A stretch of 64,000 bases of DNA from Verrucomicrobiales bacterium (lineage in GTDB: Bacteria; Verrucomicrobiota; Verrucomicrobiia; Verrucomicrobiales; DEV007), in the NCBI GenBank assembly GCA_029213195.1, contig JARGNI010000025.1, forward strand, positions 21,132 through 85,131. Direction: 5' to 3'. The notes beneath the pieces were generated by a model that did no database searches, was not told where the DNA came from, and saw only the letters and a list, made by a program, of their open reading frames with translations. The translations under genes and the position numbers were made by a program. Each line of letters begins with the position of its first letter. Positions within the stretch are counted from its first letter, which is position 1. This document shows, in pieces, positions 33,310 to 42,912 of this stretch.

Positions 33310-34485
33310 ATGCCAGACGATTCGCTTGAGATAGCGGCGCTTTGCGCCGATTGGGACATCCCCGAATTTGTTCAGTCGTTCCGGCATATTCCCGGAGGCA
33401 AGGTTGTTTTTGGTGCGGGAAAACTGTCGACGATCGGTGAGGAGGCTCACAACTTGGGTGCGACTCGCGTCCTCATCGTGACCGACCCCGGGATCGCCCA
33501 AACCGGAGCCGTCGATCGGGCTTCCGAGTATCTTGCGGAGCGTTCGATCGCCGTGTCGACATTCGACGATGTTCACGAGAATCCCACCACGGAAGATGTC
33601 GCTCGGTGTGTCGAAGCTGCCCGGGAAGCAGAAGTGGATCTCATCATCGGTCTAGGGGGCGGATCCTCGATGGACACTGCCAAGGGCTGTAACTTTATCC
33701 TGACCAACGGAGGTCGCATTCATGATTACTGGGGCGTCGACAAGGCGGAGAAACCAATGCTCCCTTTGATCGCGGTTCCCACCACTTCGGGAACCGGGAG
33801 TGAATGCCAGAGCTTTGCCCTGATCGCCGATGCTGAAACCCATGCCAAGATGGCCTGCGGAGACAAGAAGGCAGCGGCCCGGGTTTCCATACTCGATCCG
33901 GAATTGACCCTGACGATGCCCCCCGCCGTGACGGCGCACACCGGGATCGATGCGATCGCTCATGCTCTTGAGACTGCCGTGTGCAGGAAACGAAGCGAAG
34001 TGTCCTTCGCGTATTCCAAGGCTGCCTGGCAACTATTGGACCGGGGCTTGGAGAAAGTCATGGCAGATCCAGGTGACATTCACGCGAGATCTTTGATGCA
34101 GCTCGGAGCTGCCTTTGCGGGCACCGCGATCGAGAATTCAATGCTGGGCGTGGCCCATTCCTGTGCCAATCCTCTCACCGCTCACTTCGGGATCGTTCAT
34201 GGTCAGGCCGTCGGAACGATGCTGCCTCATGTCATTGATTTTAATGCGCAGGCCCCTGAAGCCCAGGAGGCCTATGAACAACTCCACGCAGCCGGAGGTC
34301 TCAGTGGACGGGTCAGAGCGCACCTCTTGGCTTCGAGGATGGATCTTTCTCTTTCCCAGTTGGGTGTCGATCAGTCTCTTCTCGGGACTCTTTCCGAGGA
34401 AGCAGCGAAGCAATGGACTGCCCAGTTCAACCCGGTCGAGGTGGATGAGGATTCACTTCTTCGATTGTATCAGGACGCTTGGTGA
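33310..34485 (+). CDS. Iron-containing (type III) alcohol dehydrogenase
   Basis: 391 residues. Visible motifs are the NAD(P)-binding 'GGGSSMDTAKG', 'PTTSGTGSECQSFALI', 'GIDAIAHALET' and the metal-ligand helix 'ENSMLGVAHSCANPLTAHFGIVHGQAVGTMLPHV'-type region (key His residues in 'VAHSCANPL' and 'GIVHGQA'). Such enzymes interconvert alcohols and aldehydes or ketones using Fe or Zn. The N-terminal 20 residues ('DDSLEIAALCADWDIPEFVQ') precede the usual start of the fold. Its stop overlaps the ATP-grasp start by 4 bp (GTGA), linking redox and amide-ligase modules in one translation unit. Confidence 0.92.
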   Translation: MPDDSLEIAALCADWDIPEFVQSFRHIPGGKVVFGAGKLSTIGEEAHNLGATRVLIVTDPGIAQTGAVDRASEYLAERSIAVSTFDDVHENPTTEDVARCVEAAREAEVDLIIGLGGGSSMDTAKGCNFILTNGGRIHDYWGVDKAEKPMLPLIAVPTTSGTGSECQSFALIADAETHAKMACGDKKAAARVSILDPELTLTMPPAVTAHTGIDAIAHALETAVCRKRSEVSFAYSKAAWQLLDRGLEKVMADPGDIHARSLMQLGAAFAGTAIENSMLGVAHSCANPLTAHFGIVHGQAVGTMLPHVIDFNAQAPEAQEAYEQLHAAGGLSGRVRAHLLASRMDLSLSQLGVDQSLLGTLSEEAAKQWTAQFNPVEVDEDSLLRLYQDAW

Positions 34486-36005
34486 GCGACTCTCGGTGGA
34501 AGCTTCCCGGATTGGCATCGAAGTTGCTTTTTCCCGTGGAAGTGAAACCCCTCTTCGAAAACTACGAGACAGAAAGCTTTTTTGACGAAGCTTTCGAACC
34601 CGGAGGTGATCGGTGCCGCGCTTCCTATGAGGGCGCGGCTTCCTATTTCCGCGAGATGACCCCGGACCGGATGCAGGCGAGCCTGCGTTCCCTGGAGAGA
34701 ACCTTCCTCAAGCAAGGGGTGACTTTCACGGTCTACTCCGATGGGCAGGGCACCGAGCGAATCTTCCCGTTCGATCCCTTTCCACGGATTATTCCTCACG
34801 AAGAGTGGAGTGTTATCGATGCTGGACTTCGACAGCGGATCAAGGCACTCAACATGTTCCTGGCCGATATTTACTCCGATCGCAGGATTCTCAAGGAAGG
34901 CATCGTCCCCGATTACCTGGTCAAGACTTCGAAACACAATCGAGCGGAGTTCTCGGGGCTGAAGCTTCCTCACGATACTTACATCCACATCTGTGGTTCC
35001 GATTTGATCCGTGACGATCAGGGACGGTATTGCGTGCTCGAGGACAATGGACGCTGTCCTTCTGGGGTATCCTACATGCTGGAGAATCGCGTCGCGATGA
35101 AACGGACATTTCCCGATTTGTATCGGAAGATGAATGTGGAGAGAGTCTCGCCTTATCCGCGTGAGCTTCTCAAGACGCTCAAAGCGGTCTCGCCTCGCCA
35201 GCAGGATGATCCGGTTTGCGTCCTCCTGACTCCTGGACAATACAACAGCGCCTATTTTGAGCACACTTTCCTGGCGCAGCAGATGGGCATCGAAATTGTG
35301 GAGGGGCGTGACCTGACGGTGGAGAATGAGAGGGTGTATATGCACACGACCCAGGGACTGGTCCAGGTCGATGTCATTTATCGCCGAATCGACGACGACT
35401 TTCTCGATCCTCATTTCTTTCGTCGAGACTCCACCTTGGGAGTTCCGGATCTGATGAAGGCGTATCGAGCAGGGAATGTCAGCCTCGTCAATGCCATTGG
35501 AACCGGAGTTGCCGATGACAAAGCCACCTACGCCTATGTCCCCGATATGATCCGGTTCTACCTCGGCGAGGACGCGATCCTGCCGAATATTGAAACCTTT
35601 CTCGGGAGTCGAGATGACGATCTCAAGTATATGCTTGAGAACGTGGAAAACATCGTGATCAAGGCTGTGGATGAAGCCGGGGGGTACGGGATGTTGATCG
35701 GTCCGGCGTCGACCAAGGAGGAGTGTGAGGATTTTCGAAGAAGAGTGAAGGCCAACCCACGGGGATACATCGGACAACCGGTGATCTCACTTTCGCGGCA
35801 CCCTACCTTTTGCGACGACAACTTGGAAGGGCGGCATGTCGACCTGAGACCTTTCGTTCTGACCGGAGAGAAGACCGTTGTGATTCCGGGCGGGCTCACG
35901 CGGGTCGCGCTCCGAAAAGGCTCGCTGGTCGTCAATTCATCCCAGGGCGGGGGAAGCAAGGACACCTGGGTCCTTCGAGACCCTTCTCAATCGAACGCTT
36001 CCTGA
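34482..36005 (+). CDS. Circularly permuted type 2 ATP-grasp protein (set A)
   Basis: 507 residues with the DUF404/DUF407 pattern that defines circularly permuted ATP-grasp type 2 proteins: 'NMFLADIYSDRRILKEGIVP', 'VLEDNGRCPSGVSYMLENR', 'VLLTPGQYNSAYFEHTFLAQQMGIEIVEGRDL', 'YRRIDDDFLDP' and 'AVDEAGGYGML'. It is predicted to ligate a carboxylate to an amine with ATP. The start is read as GTG at 34482, overlapping the dehydrogenase stop; TTG at 34479 is an alternative, and no ATG is near. It is followed 2 bp later by its alpha-E partner. Confidence 0.9.
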   Translation: MSDSRWKLPGLASKLLFPVEVKPLFENYETESFFDEAFEPGGDRCRASYEGAASYFREMTPDRMQASLRSLERTFLKQGVTFTVYSDGQGTERIFPFDPFPRIIPHEEWSVIDAGLRQRIKALNMFLADIYSDRRILKEGIVPDYLVKTSKHNRAEFSGLKLPHDTYIHICGSDLIRDDQGRYCVLEDNGRCPSGVSYMLENRVAMKRTFPDLYRKMNVERVSPYPRELLKTLKAVSPRQQDDPVCVLLTPGQYNSAYFEHTFLAQQMGIEIVEGRDLTVENERVYMHTTQGLVQVDVIYRRIDDDFLDPHFFRRDSTLGVPDLMKAYRAGNVSLVNAIGTGVADDKATYAYVPDMIRFYLGEDAILPNIETFLGSRDDDLKYMLENVENIVIKAVDEAGGYGMLIGPASTKEECEDFRRRVKANPRGYIGQPVISLSRHPTFCDDNLEGRHVDLRPFVLTGEKTVVIPGGLTRVALRKGSLVVNSSQGGGSKDTWVLRDPSQSNAS

Positions 36006-36007
36006 TT

Positions 36008-36985
36008 ATGCTCTCCCGAGTTGCCGAGAACCTGTATTGGATGAGCCGATACATCGAGCGTGCAGACAACCTTGCTCGACTTGTCACTGCGCACCAAAAT
36101 GAACTGCTCGACGCGACTTCCTCCCTGACCGGGGACGAACACGACTGGCACCCCTTGCTGGAGGTGACCTCGATGGGAGACGAAGAGTCGGAGGAAGGTG
36201 TCGTCACCTACATGGTCAGTTCACAGAAAAATCCTGACAGCATTCTCAACTGCGTTCACAATGCGAGAGAGAATGCTCGTGCAGTGAGGGACCAGATTTC
36301 CGAGGAGATGTGGCTCGAGTTGAATTCCCTGTGGCTCGACCTGAAAGGGATCAAGGATACGGATCCCAATCGCCATCAGACAATCTGTGAGATGACGATG
36401 CAATCCTCCCTGATGTTTCTCGGCATTGCCGAGTCCTCGCTTCCGAGGACGGATATCTGGGCGTTTGTGAAACTGGGGAGCTATATCGAACGAGCCGACA
36501 AAACGAGTCGGATCGTCGATCTCCCTCATTTCCTGCCTCAGTTCGAGAAAGACTCTGCGTGGAACACGATGTTGCGGGCCTGCAGTGCCACTGCCGAGCA
36601 TCGGCATCGATTTGGCGGCGAGGTCGGGAGCGCCAGTGCCTCCGGCCTGCTCCTGTTTTCAGCGACTTTCCCACGATCGGTTCGCTACTGTGTTTGTCAG
36701 ATGGATGAGCTCCTCCACCGGATCTCGGGAACGAATCTGGGCGACTATCTCAATGAAGCCGAGCGGGAAACCGGTGCGCTTCTCGCCCGACTCAATTTTG
36801 CCGGTGTCGAGGAAATTGGAGAACTGGGCCTTCACGATTATGTCGACTCCATCCAAACCGACCTCAACGAGATCGGCTGGGCGATCGCCCAACGCTACTT
36901 TTTGCTCCGCAAGGATGCACCGCCTGCCAGCGCCGAAGAATATGTCACGAGTCGGATGCACGCCCAGCATCAGCAGCAACAGTGA
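36008..36985 (+). CDS. Alpha-E domain protein (set A)
   Basis: 325 residues, mostly helical, with the opening 'MLSRVAENLYWMSRYIERADNLARL' and the internal 'IERADKTSRIVDLPHFLP' that define the alpha-E family. The repeated acidic motif around 'YIERAD' gives the family its name. The domain is nearly always encoded beside, or fused to, the permuted ATP-grasp protein, and probably forms a complex with it. Function is unknown experimentally. It begins 2 bp after the ATP-grasp stop; the longer frame upstream overlaps that gene and was rejected. Confidence 0.92.
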   Translation: MLSRVAENLYWMSRYIERADNLARLVTAHQNELLDATSSLTGDEHDWHPLLEVTSMGDEESEEGVVTYMVSSQKNPDSILNCVHNARENARAVRDQISEEMWLELNSLWLDLKGIKDTDPNRHQTICEMTMQSSLMFLGIAESSLPRTDIWAFVKLGSYIERADKTSRIVDLPHFLPQFEKDSAWNTMLRACSATAEHRHRFGGEVGSASASGLLLFSATFPRSVRYCVCQMDELLHRISGTNLGDYLNEAERETGALLARLNFAGVEEIGELGLHDYVDSIQTDLNEIGWAIAQRYFLLRKDAPPASAEEYVTSRMHAQHQQQQ

Positions 36986-37032
36986 TCTTTGATTTGGTAA
37001 TTTTGTTTCTCCTCCCCTGGTGACCCCACTTC

Positions 37033-40000
37033 ATGTCCACCCACGTCGCTCTTTATCATCGTACGACTTATTCCTACGACCGCTCCGTAACGATCCACCC
37101 GCAAGTAGTTCGGTTGCGCCCCGCTCCCCACTGCCGGACTCCGATCCTGTCCTACTCGCTTCGAGTGGAACCGGCGGAGCATTTTCTCAACTGGCAACAG
37201 GACCCCTTCGGGAACTATCTCGCTCGTCTCGTTTTTCCGGAGAAGGCTCAAAAGTTGGAGTTCGTCGTCGATCTGGTCGCCGACCTGACATCGATCAACC
37301 CGTTCGACTTCTTTCTCGAAGAATCGGCCCAGCACATTCCGTTTACCTACAGCGCGAATGCTCTTGAAGAACTCGCCCCTTATCTCCGAAGAACCGATTT
37401 TGGCACTGCTCTCGACGACCTCGTCGCCGAACTGCGACCGGAGAAAGAGGTCACGACGATTGATTACCTCATCGAGGTGAATCAAAAGGTGCAGCAGTTG
37501 GTTTCCTACAAGGTTCGATTGGAACCTGGCATTCAAACCTGTGATGAAACGTTGAGTCTGCGATCCGGTTCCTGCCGGGATTCCGCGTTTCTTCTCTGCC
37601 AGGTTCTGCGTGAGCTCGGAATTGCGTCCCGTTTCGTTTCCGGGTATCTCATCCAACTGGTCGCCGACGAGAAGCCTCTCGAAGGTCCGGAGGGACCCAC
37701 GGAAGACTTCACCGATCTCCATGCCTGGACCGAAGTCTACATCCCCGGGGCCGGCTGGATCGGCCTCGATCCGACATCGGGGCTGATGGCGGGGGAGGGC
37801 CATATTCCCTTGGCTTGCACCCCGGAACCGACCAGTGCAGCCCCCGTCGTGGGAAGCGTTGAGCCCTGTGAAACCGAGTTTGATTTTGAGAATCACGTTT
37901 CTCGTGTTCATGAAGATCCACGAGTGACCCGTCCCTACACCAACTCCGAGTGGAACGAGATTTTGTCGTTGGGCGATGAGGTCGATCGGCGGCTTGAAGA
38001 AGGGGATGTCAGGCTGACGATGGGAGGGGAACCCACTTTCGTATCGATCGACGATATGGAAGGGGACGAATGGAACACCGCTGCAGACAGTCCGGTCAAA
38101 CGCGAGCGGGCCATCGAATTGACGGAACGACTTCGCGAAGAGTTTGCTCCGGGAGGACTGATTTGGTATGGGGAGGGGAAATGGTATCCGGGAGAGCCTG
38201 TCCCGAGGTGGGCCTACGGAGTCTTCTGGCGAAAGGATGGATACCCGATGTGGCGCTCCTCGAATACCCAGGGAGATCCCGCGAAACCGGGGAGTCACTC
38301 GATCCATGAAGCGGAAGAACTGATCCGCGAGATTGCCAGTATCCTGTCGATCTCCGATGACTGCGTGTCCCCCGCCTTCGAGGATCACGAATACTACGAA
38401 TGGAAAGCGGCCGCGCTGCCGATTCATGAGAATCCGGCCGAAGTAGGGGAGGAAGAGAAGTCTCTCGAGCGGCGAACGCTCGCGCGATTGGTGGCTCGGG
38501 GTCTCGATGTCCCTTCGGGCTTTGCCCTTCCGCTGTTTGTGAGCAAAAAGGTAGGACGTTGGGTGGGCGCTCATTGGGAACTTCGACGAGGAAAGCTTTT
38601 CTTGATTCCTGGTGCCTCGGGGATGGGCTTTCGACTGCCTCTCGATTCGATTCGAGAAGCGACGAAGGAGGACCTCCTCGATGAGCGATCTCCGATGGAG
38701 GAGGACTGGGAACCTCTCAACCCCGATCCACTGGAACCGTATCATCACCTTTCGGAGAAAGGGTTCGAGGATGACTGGATTCCTCGAACGGCGCTGACGG
38801 TGGAAGAGCGCGAAGGACGCCTGCATGTGTTCTTCCCACCCGTGGGCAAGCTCGAAGAGTATCTCGAATTACTCGCCGCCGTAGAACACGCCGCCGAAAG
38901 GACAGGGCTGCAAGTGATCGTCGAGGGCTACGAACCTCCGCGAGATCCTCGAATCGAGAATCTGAAAGTGACTCCTGATCCGGGAGTGATCGAGGTGAAC
39001 ATTCATCCCGCCTCTTCCTGGCGGGAACTGGTCAGCAATACGGAAACGCTTTACGAGGCGGCCAGGCAGTCTCGACTGGGTGCCGAAAAGTTCATGCTCG
39101 ATGGGCGACATACGGGAACCGGAGGTGGCAATCACGTCGTCCTGGGGGCCAGTTCTCCTTCGGAAAGTCCCTTCCTGCGTCGTCCCGATGTCCTCGCCAG
39201 TCTCATCACCTACTGGCAGCATCATCCGGGATTGTCCTATCTCTTCGCGGGTTTGTTCATCGGCCCGACCAGTCAGGCGCCAAGGGTCGATGAAGGTCGC
39301 GACGATCGTCTCTTCGAACTTGATATCGCCCTGGAAACTCTTCATCGAGGAGTCAAAGAGCCCTATCTCGTTGACCGAACCTTGCGGAACCTTCTCACCG
39401 ATCTCACGGGAAATACGCACCGAGCGGAGTTTTGTATCGATAAGCTTTTCTCCCCGGATTCTCCCACCGGCCAACTGGGACTCCTGGAACTGCGTGCCTT
39501 CGAGATGCCACCTCATCGCCAGATGGCTTTGGTTCAAGCTCTGCTTGTGCGTTCCTTGATCGCTCGATTCTGGAAGCAACCATATCGCCATCGTTGCATT
39601 CGGTGGGGGACGAGTCTGCACGATCGCTTTTTGCTCCCGCACTTTGCCCGGGAGGATCTACGCGAGGTCTGTGACGAACTGGAAGCATCCGGACTGCCCT
39701 TCTCCTTTTCCTGGCTCCAGCCTTTCTTCGAGTTTCGTTTCCCTCGCTTTGGGACCGTCCGGCTTCGGGGATTGGAGCTTGAAATTCGCAGTGCCCTTGA
39801 GCCCTGGCATGTCCTGGGCGAAGAGTCTTCCAGCGCTGGAACTGCTCGATTTGTTGACTCTTCTGTGGAGCGTATCGAAGTCAAGATCAAGGGGCTGATC
39901 GAAGGCCGCCATATCCTGACCTGCAACGGGCGGAGGATTCCGATCTATCCAGGAACAGCCCGAGGGGAGTGGGTTGGAGGAATTCGGTTCAAAGCGTGGG

Positions 40001-40386
40001 ATCCGCCTTCGGCTCTTCATCCTTCCATCGCGGCCCAATCCAAACTCGTGATCGATCTCGTCGACCTCCGAACCCGCAAGTCGATGGGCGGATGTGTCTA
40101 TTTTGTGGGACATCCCGGCGGGCGAAACTATGACACCTTCCCAGTCAATGCCCGGGAAGCCGAGGGTCGGCGACTCGCGCGCTTCTGGAACGAAGGACAC
40201 ACTCCGGGCGTGATCGAAGCCGCTCCCATTGAACGGCCCTCGGTCGCTCGCATGGAGAATCGGATCGAGGAACGGGAAGGGGGTGCCCCAGTGGAGATCA
40301 TCCCTCTGGAGCGAGACTCCTCGGAGTTTCCTCACACCCTCGATTTGCGGACAGCTTCTATTTTCCAAATCACTGATCCCGAGTAA
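37033..40386 (+). CDS. Transglutaminase-DUF2126 fusion protein (set A)
   Basis: 1117 residues. The bacterial transglutaminase N-terminal domain spans about 1-85. The papain-like core has Cys181 ('SGSCRDSAFLLCQVL'), His230 ('DLHAWTEV') and Asp246 ('IGLDPTSG'), a complete triad. From about residue 315 the DUF2126 region continues to the end, with 'LTMGGEPTFVSIDD', 'WYGEGKWYPGEP' and 'LDGRHTGTGGGNHVVLG'. DUF2126 is itself related to amide-forming ligase folds, so the protein could both make and cleave or transfer amide bonds. No signal peptide is seen, so the protein is probably cytosolic. The set B ATP-grasp gene follows 9 bp downstream. Confidence 0.92.
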   Translation: MSTHVALYHRTTYSYDRSVTIHPQVVRLRPAPHCRTPILSYSLRVEPAEHFLNWQQDPFGNYLARLVFPEKAQKLEFVVDLVADLTSINPFDFFLEESAQHIPFTYSANALEELAPYLRRTDFGTALDDLVAELRPEKEVTTIDYLIEVNQKVQQLVSYKVRLEPGIQTCDETLSLRSGSCRDSAFLLCQVLRELGIASRFVSGYLIQLVADEKPLEGPEGPTEDFTDLHAWTEVYIPGAGWIGLDPTSGLMAGEGHIPLACTPEPTSAAPVVGSVEPCETEFDFENHVSRVHEDPRVTRPYTNSEWNEILSLGDEVDRRLEEGDVRLTMGGEPTFVSIDDMEGDEWNTAADSPVKRERAIELTERLREEFAPGGLIWYGEGKWYPGEPVPRWAYGVFWRKDGYPMWRSSNTQGDPAKPGSHSIHEAEELIREIASILSISDDCVSPAFEDHEYYEWKAAALPIHENPAEVGEEEKSLERRTLARLVARGLDVPSGFALPLFVSKKVGRWVGAHWELRRGKLFLIPGASGMGFRLPLDSIREATKEDLLDERSPMEEDWEPLNPDPLEPYHHLSEKGFEDDWIPRTALTVEEREGRLHVFFPPVGKLEEYLELLAAVEHAAERTGLQVIVEGYEPPRDPRIENLKVTPDPGVIEVNIHPASSWRELVSNTETLYEAARQSRLGAEKFMLDGRHTGTGGGNHVVLGASSPSESPFLRRPDVLASLITYWQHHPGLSYLFAGLFIGPTSQAPRVDEGRDDRLFELDIALETLHRGVKEPYLVDRTLRNLLTDLTGNTHRAEFCIDKLFSPDSPTGQLGLLELRAFEMPPHRQMALVQALLVRSLIARFWKQPYRHRCIRWGTSLHDRFLLPHFAREDLREVCDELEASGLPFSFSWLQPFFEFRFPRFGTVRLRGLELEIRSALEPWHVLGEESSSAGTARFVDSSVERIEVKIKGLIEGRHILTCNGRRIPIYPGTARGEWVGGIRFKAWDPPSALHPSIAAQSKLVIDLVDLRTRKSMGGCVYFVGHPGGRNYDTFPVNAREAEGRRLARFWNEGHTPGVIEAAPIERPSVARMENRIEEREGGAPVEIIPLERDSSEFPHTLDLRTASIFQITDPE

Positions 40387-40395
40387 GTTCGGCGA

Positions 40396-42912
40396 ATGTC
40401 ACCCATCCAGTTTGACGACCGAATCACGAACGACCAGATCATGGATTCGATCGGATACACCACTCTGCCCGGTCGTCGAGATGAGGCCGTGGGTGAGGAT
40501 GGGTTGATCCGTCCCGAATGGCAGCCGCTTTTTGAGTCGATCAGTCGTCACGGAACGAGCGAACTTCCGGAATGGAGGACGGTGGCCAACCGGATCTCGA
40601 GAAAGCGCGGTCTTGCGTATCGACTCGCCAATCCCGACCCGTCCGGAGATGATGGTTGGTCCCTCGATCCGATTCCCTGGATCATTGGGGAGAACCAATG
40701 GCACCCCCTGCAATCCGGGATCTCTCAACGCATTCGGCTCTACGGCGAGATCCTCAAGGATGCTTATGGCGAGCAGCGGATCTTGAGTGAGAAGCTTCTT
40801 CCAGCCGAGATTCTCCTGGGACACACGGGCTTTGTCCGATCGCTTCACGATCTCACGCCGAGCGATTCGGTGATTGGGATCGGGATGTCAGCCTTTGACG
40901 TGACCCATGACAATGCGGGGCGTCCCTTCGTCGTGAATGACCGTTTCGATTGTCCTTTCGGACTTGGACTTGCCCTCGAGAACCGGACGGTGGTCAACCA
41001 GGTCCTCCCGCGACTTTTTCGCCGATGTGGCGTCAAACGGATCGGGAAATTCTTTGCCGACTGGTTCGAGTTTCTCAGAAGGAGCGCACCGGAAGGAGTT
41101 ACCGACCCTCTCGTCGTCATTCTCGATTCTTCCGGGGAGGAGGAAGAATCTGAAATTGGTTTCCTGGCGAATTATTGTGGAGTTCTCCGCGTGCATCCAA
41201 GCGATCTCACCGCCCGGGGAGGGCGGGTCTGGATCAAGGCACTTCGTGGACTCGTCCCTGTCGATGTGATTTGGAAGACCGACCCCGGGAAAACAATCGA
41301 CTCCCTGGAAGCCGAGATTCGCGGGCATGTGGGGGTGGCTGGGATTTTCGAGGCGATGCGAATCGGTGGGGTGACTCTGGCGAGCCATCCTGGAACGGAG
41401 ATTCTTCAGTCACCAGGACTGTATCCTTATCTTCCGCAACTCTGCCGAAAGCTTCTCGGCGAGGAGTTGGAGATTCCACCGGTGGCTTCGTGGTGGTGTG
41501 GTCAGACCAAGGCTCTCTCCCATGTGATCGAGAATCTTTCCTCCATGGTCATCAAGTCGGTGGGGCATCATCGGGATTTCCGAACCGTCTACGGGAGTCG
41601 TCTCGACGAAGCGGGAAAAGAGGCGCTCCGGGCGAGAATCCAGGCAAACCCAGCAGGATTTGTGGGGCAGGAGGAGCTTGCGATCTCCAGTGTCCCGACT
41701 TCTCGAGGAGAAACGCTCACCCCAAGAGGGTCCGTTCTCCGAATGTTTGGCTTTCTTGATGGCGAGGAGGGGCCGAAGATCATGCCCGGAGGACTGGCCC
41801 GTGTCAGCACGAGGGAGGGCTTTGTCATTTCCACCCGATCCGAGGGCGAGTCCAAGGACGTGTGGGTGCGAACCGCGAGCGCTCCCGAGCCCTTCAGCAT
41901 CTCATCGGTGCTCGACCGCTCCTTACCCGCGGCACCCGACATCGTGCCGAGTAGGACGGGGGAGAACCTTTACTGGACGGGCCGATATGCCGAACGCGCT
42001 CATGTTGCCGCAAAATTTGCTGCGAGAATTATCGTTGGTCGCAATCGAGGCTATTCTCATGACGAGAAATTCGAGCAACGTCATGAAGATCTCCTTCTCT
42101 CCTGCTTGTTTCGGATCTTTGACTGCGAGGCTTCCTATGACGCGAAGAAAACGGCAGACGCTCGCCTTGAGCTGGTGCTAAAGGATCGAGACTGTCATGC
42201 TGGTATATCCTTTAACTTGGAGCGTCTTCGTTACGCAACGCAGGTGACCAAGGAGTCGTGGTCGCCGGCAAGCATCCTTTCGATCGAGAGTTGTCTTACG
42301 GGTTGGCGCTCGGCGACCTTGCGCGCTCGTTCGCATTCCGGATTCCGATCCGAGCTCGACGACCTCCAATTGCACTTGTCGGCATTTCTCGGGCTCAATC
42401 TCGATAGCATGACTCGGGATGAGGGCTGGGCCCTGTTGGACGCAGGACGTCGTATCGAACGAGGCTCGACCATTTGCAAGGTCCTCTCCTTCCTGCTCGA
42501 GTGCGAGGAAGAGGGGGATATGAGTTCACTGCTCAACGAATCCATTCTCTACATCCTCGATAGCGTCCGCACTTACCAAAGGCGATATCATGCCCTTCCC
42601 GAAACTGCGCACACCATGGAGTTGCTGATCGGAGAACGAAATTACCATCGCGCTTTGCTTCAAATCCTGAACCGACTTCACGAGGACCTCGAGATGCTTC
42701 CACCGCCGTCTCAGCGAGAGCATGTCGGGGAACACCTGCGAGAGGAGATCGGAGAACTCGAGCAGTTCATCCTGCAGATGACCGGAGAGATCGAATCCGG
42801 TCTTTTTCAGCAGGGGCCGGTCTTGGCCTGTATCGAAAGACTCGAAGAATCCTTCGCCTCGATTTCGGATCACCTCACGGTTTCCTATTTCAGCCACGCC
42901 GCAGAAGCATGA
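40396..42912 (+). CDS. Fused permuted ATP-grasp and alpha-E protein (set B)
   Basis: 838 residues. Residues 1-500 are a permuted type 2 ATP-grasp protein ('RIRLYGEILKDAYGEQRIL', 'VVNDRFDCPFGLGLALENR', 'IWKTDPG', 'MVIKSVGHH'). Residues from about 515 are an alpha-E domain ('PSRTGENLYWTGRYAERAHVAA'). The first half is diverged from set A: the acidic 'EDNGRCPSG' corresponds to 'NDRFDCPFG', and the 'GQYNSAYFE' segment is not recognisable, so some ATP-grasp ligands may differ. The fusion confirms that the two separate set A proteins work as partners. It overlaps the next gene by 4 bp (ATGA). Confidence 0.9.
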   Translation: MSPIQFDDRITNDQIMDSIGYTTLPGRRDEAVGEDGLIRPEWQPLFESISRHGTSELPEWRTVANRISRKRGLAYRLANPDPSGDDGWSLDPIPWIIGENQWHPLQSGISQRIRLYGEILKDAYGEQRILSEKLLPAEILLGHTGFVRSLHDLTPSDSVIGIGMSAFDVTHDNAGRPFVVNDRFDCPFGLGLALENRTVVNQVLPRLFRRCGVKRIGKFFADWFEFLRRSAPEGVTDPLVVILDSSGEEEESEIGFLANYCGVLRVHPSDLTARGGRVWIKALRGLVPVDVIWKTDPGKTIDSLEAEIRGHVGVAGIFEAMRIGGVTLASHPGTEILQSPGLYPYLPQLCRKLLGEELEIPPVASWWCGQTKALSHVIENLSSMVIKSVGHHRDFRTVYGSRLDEAGKEALRARIQANPAGFVGQEELAISSVPTSRGETLTPRGSVLRMFGFLDGEEGPKIMPGGLARVSTREGFVISTRSEGESKDVWVRTASAPEPFSISSVLDRSLPAAPDIVPSRTGENLYWTGRYAERAHVAAKFAARIIVGRNRGYSHDEKFEQRHEDLLLSCLFRIFDCEASYDAKKTADARLELVLKDRDCHAGISFNLERLRYATQVTKESWSPASILSIESCLTGWRSATLRARSHSGFRSELDDLQLHLSAFLGLNLDSMTRDEGWALLDAGRRIERGSTICKVLSFLLECEEEGDMSSLLNESILYILDSVRTYQRRYHALPETAHTMELLIGERNYHRALLQILNRLHEDLEMLPPPSQREHVGEHLREEIGELEQFILQMTGEIESGLFQQGPVLACIERLEESFASISDHLTVSYFSHAAEA

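Noticed and set aside
36970..38826. A 618-codon minus-strand open frame
   Set aside because: It is antisense to the transglutaminase-DUF2126 gene, whose triad and domains are clear; the antisense translation has no motif.
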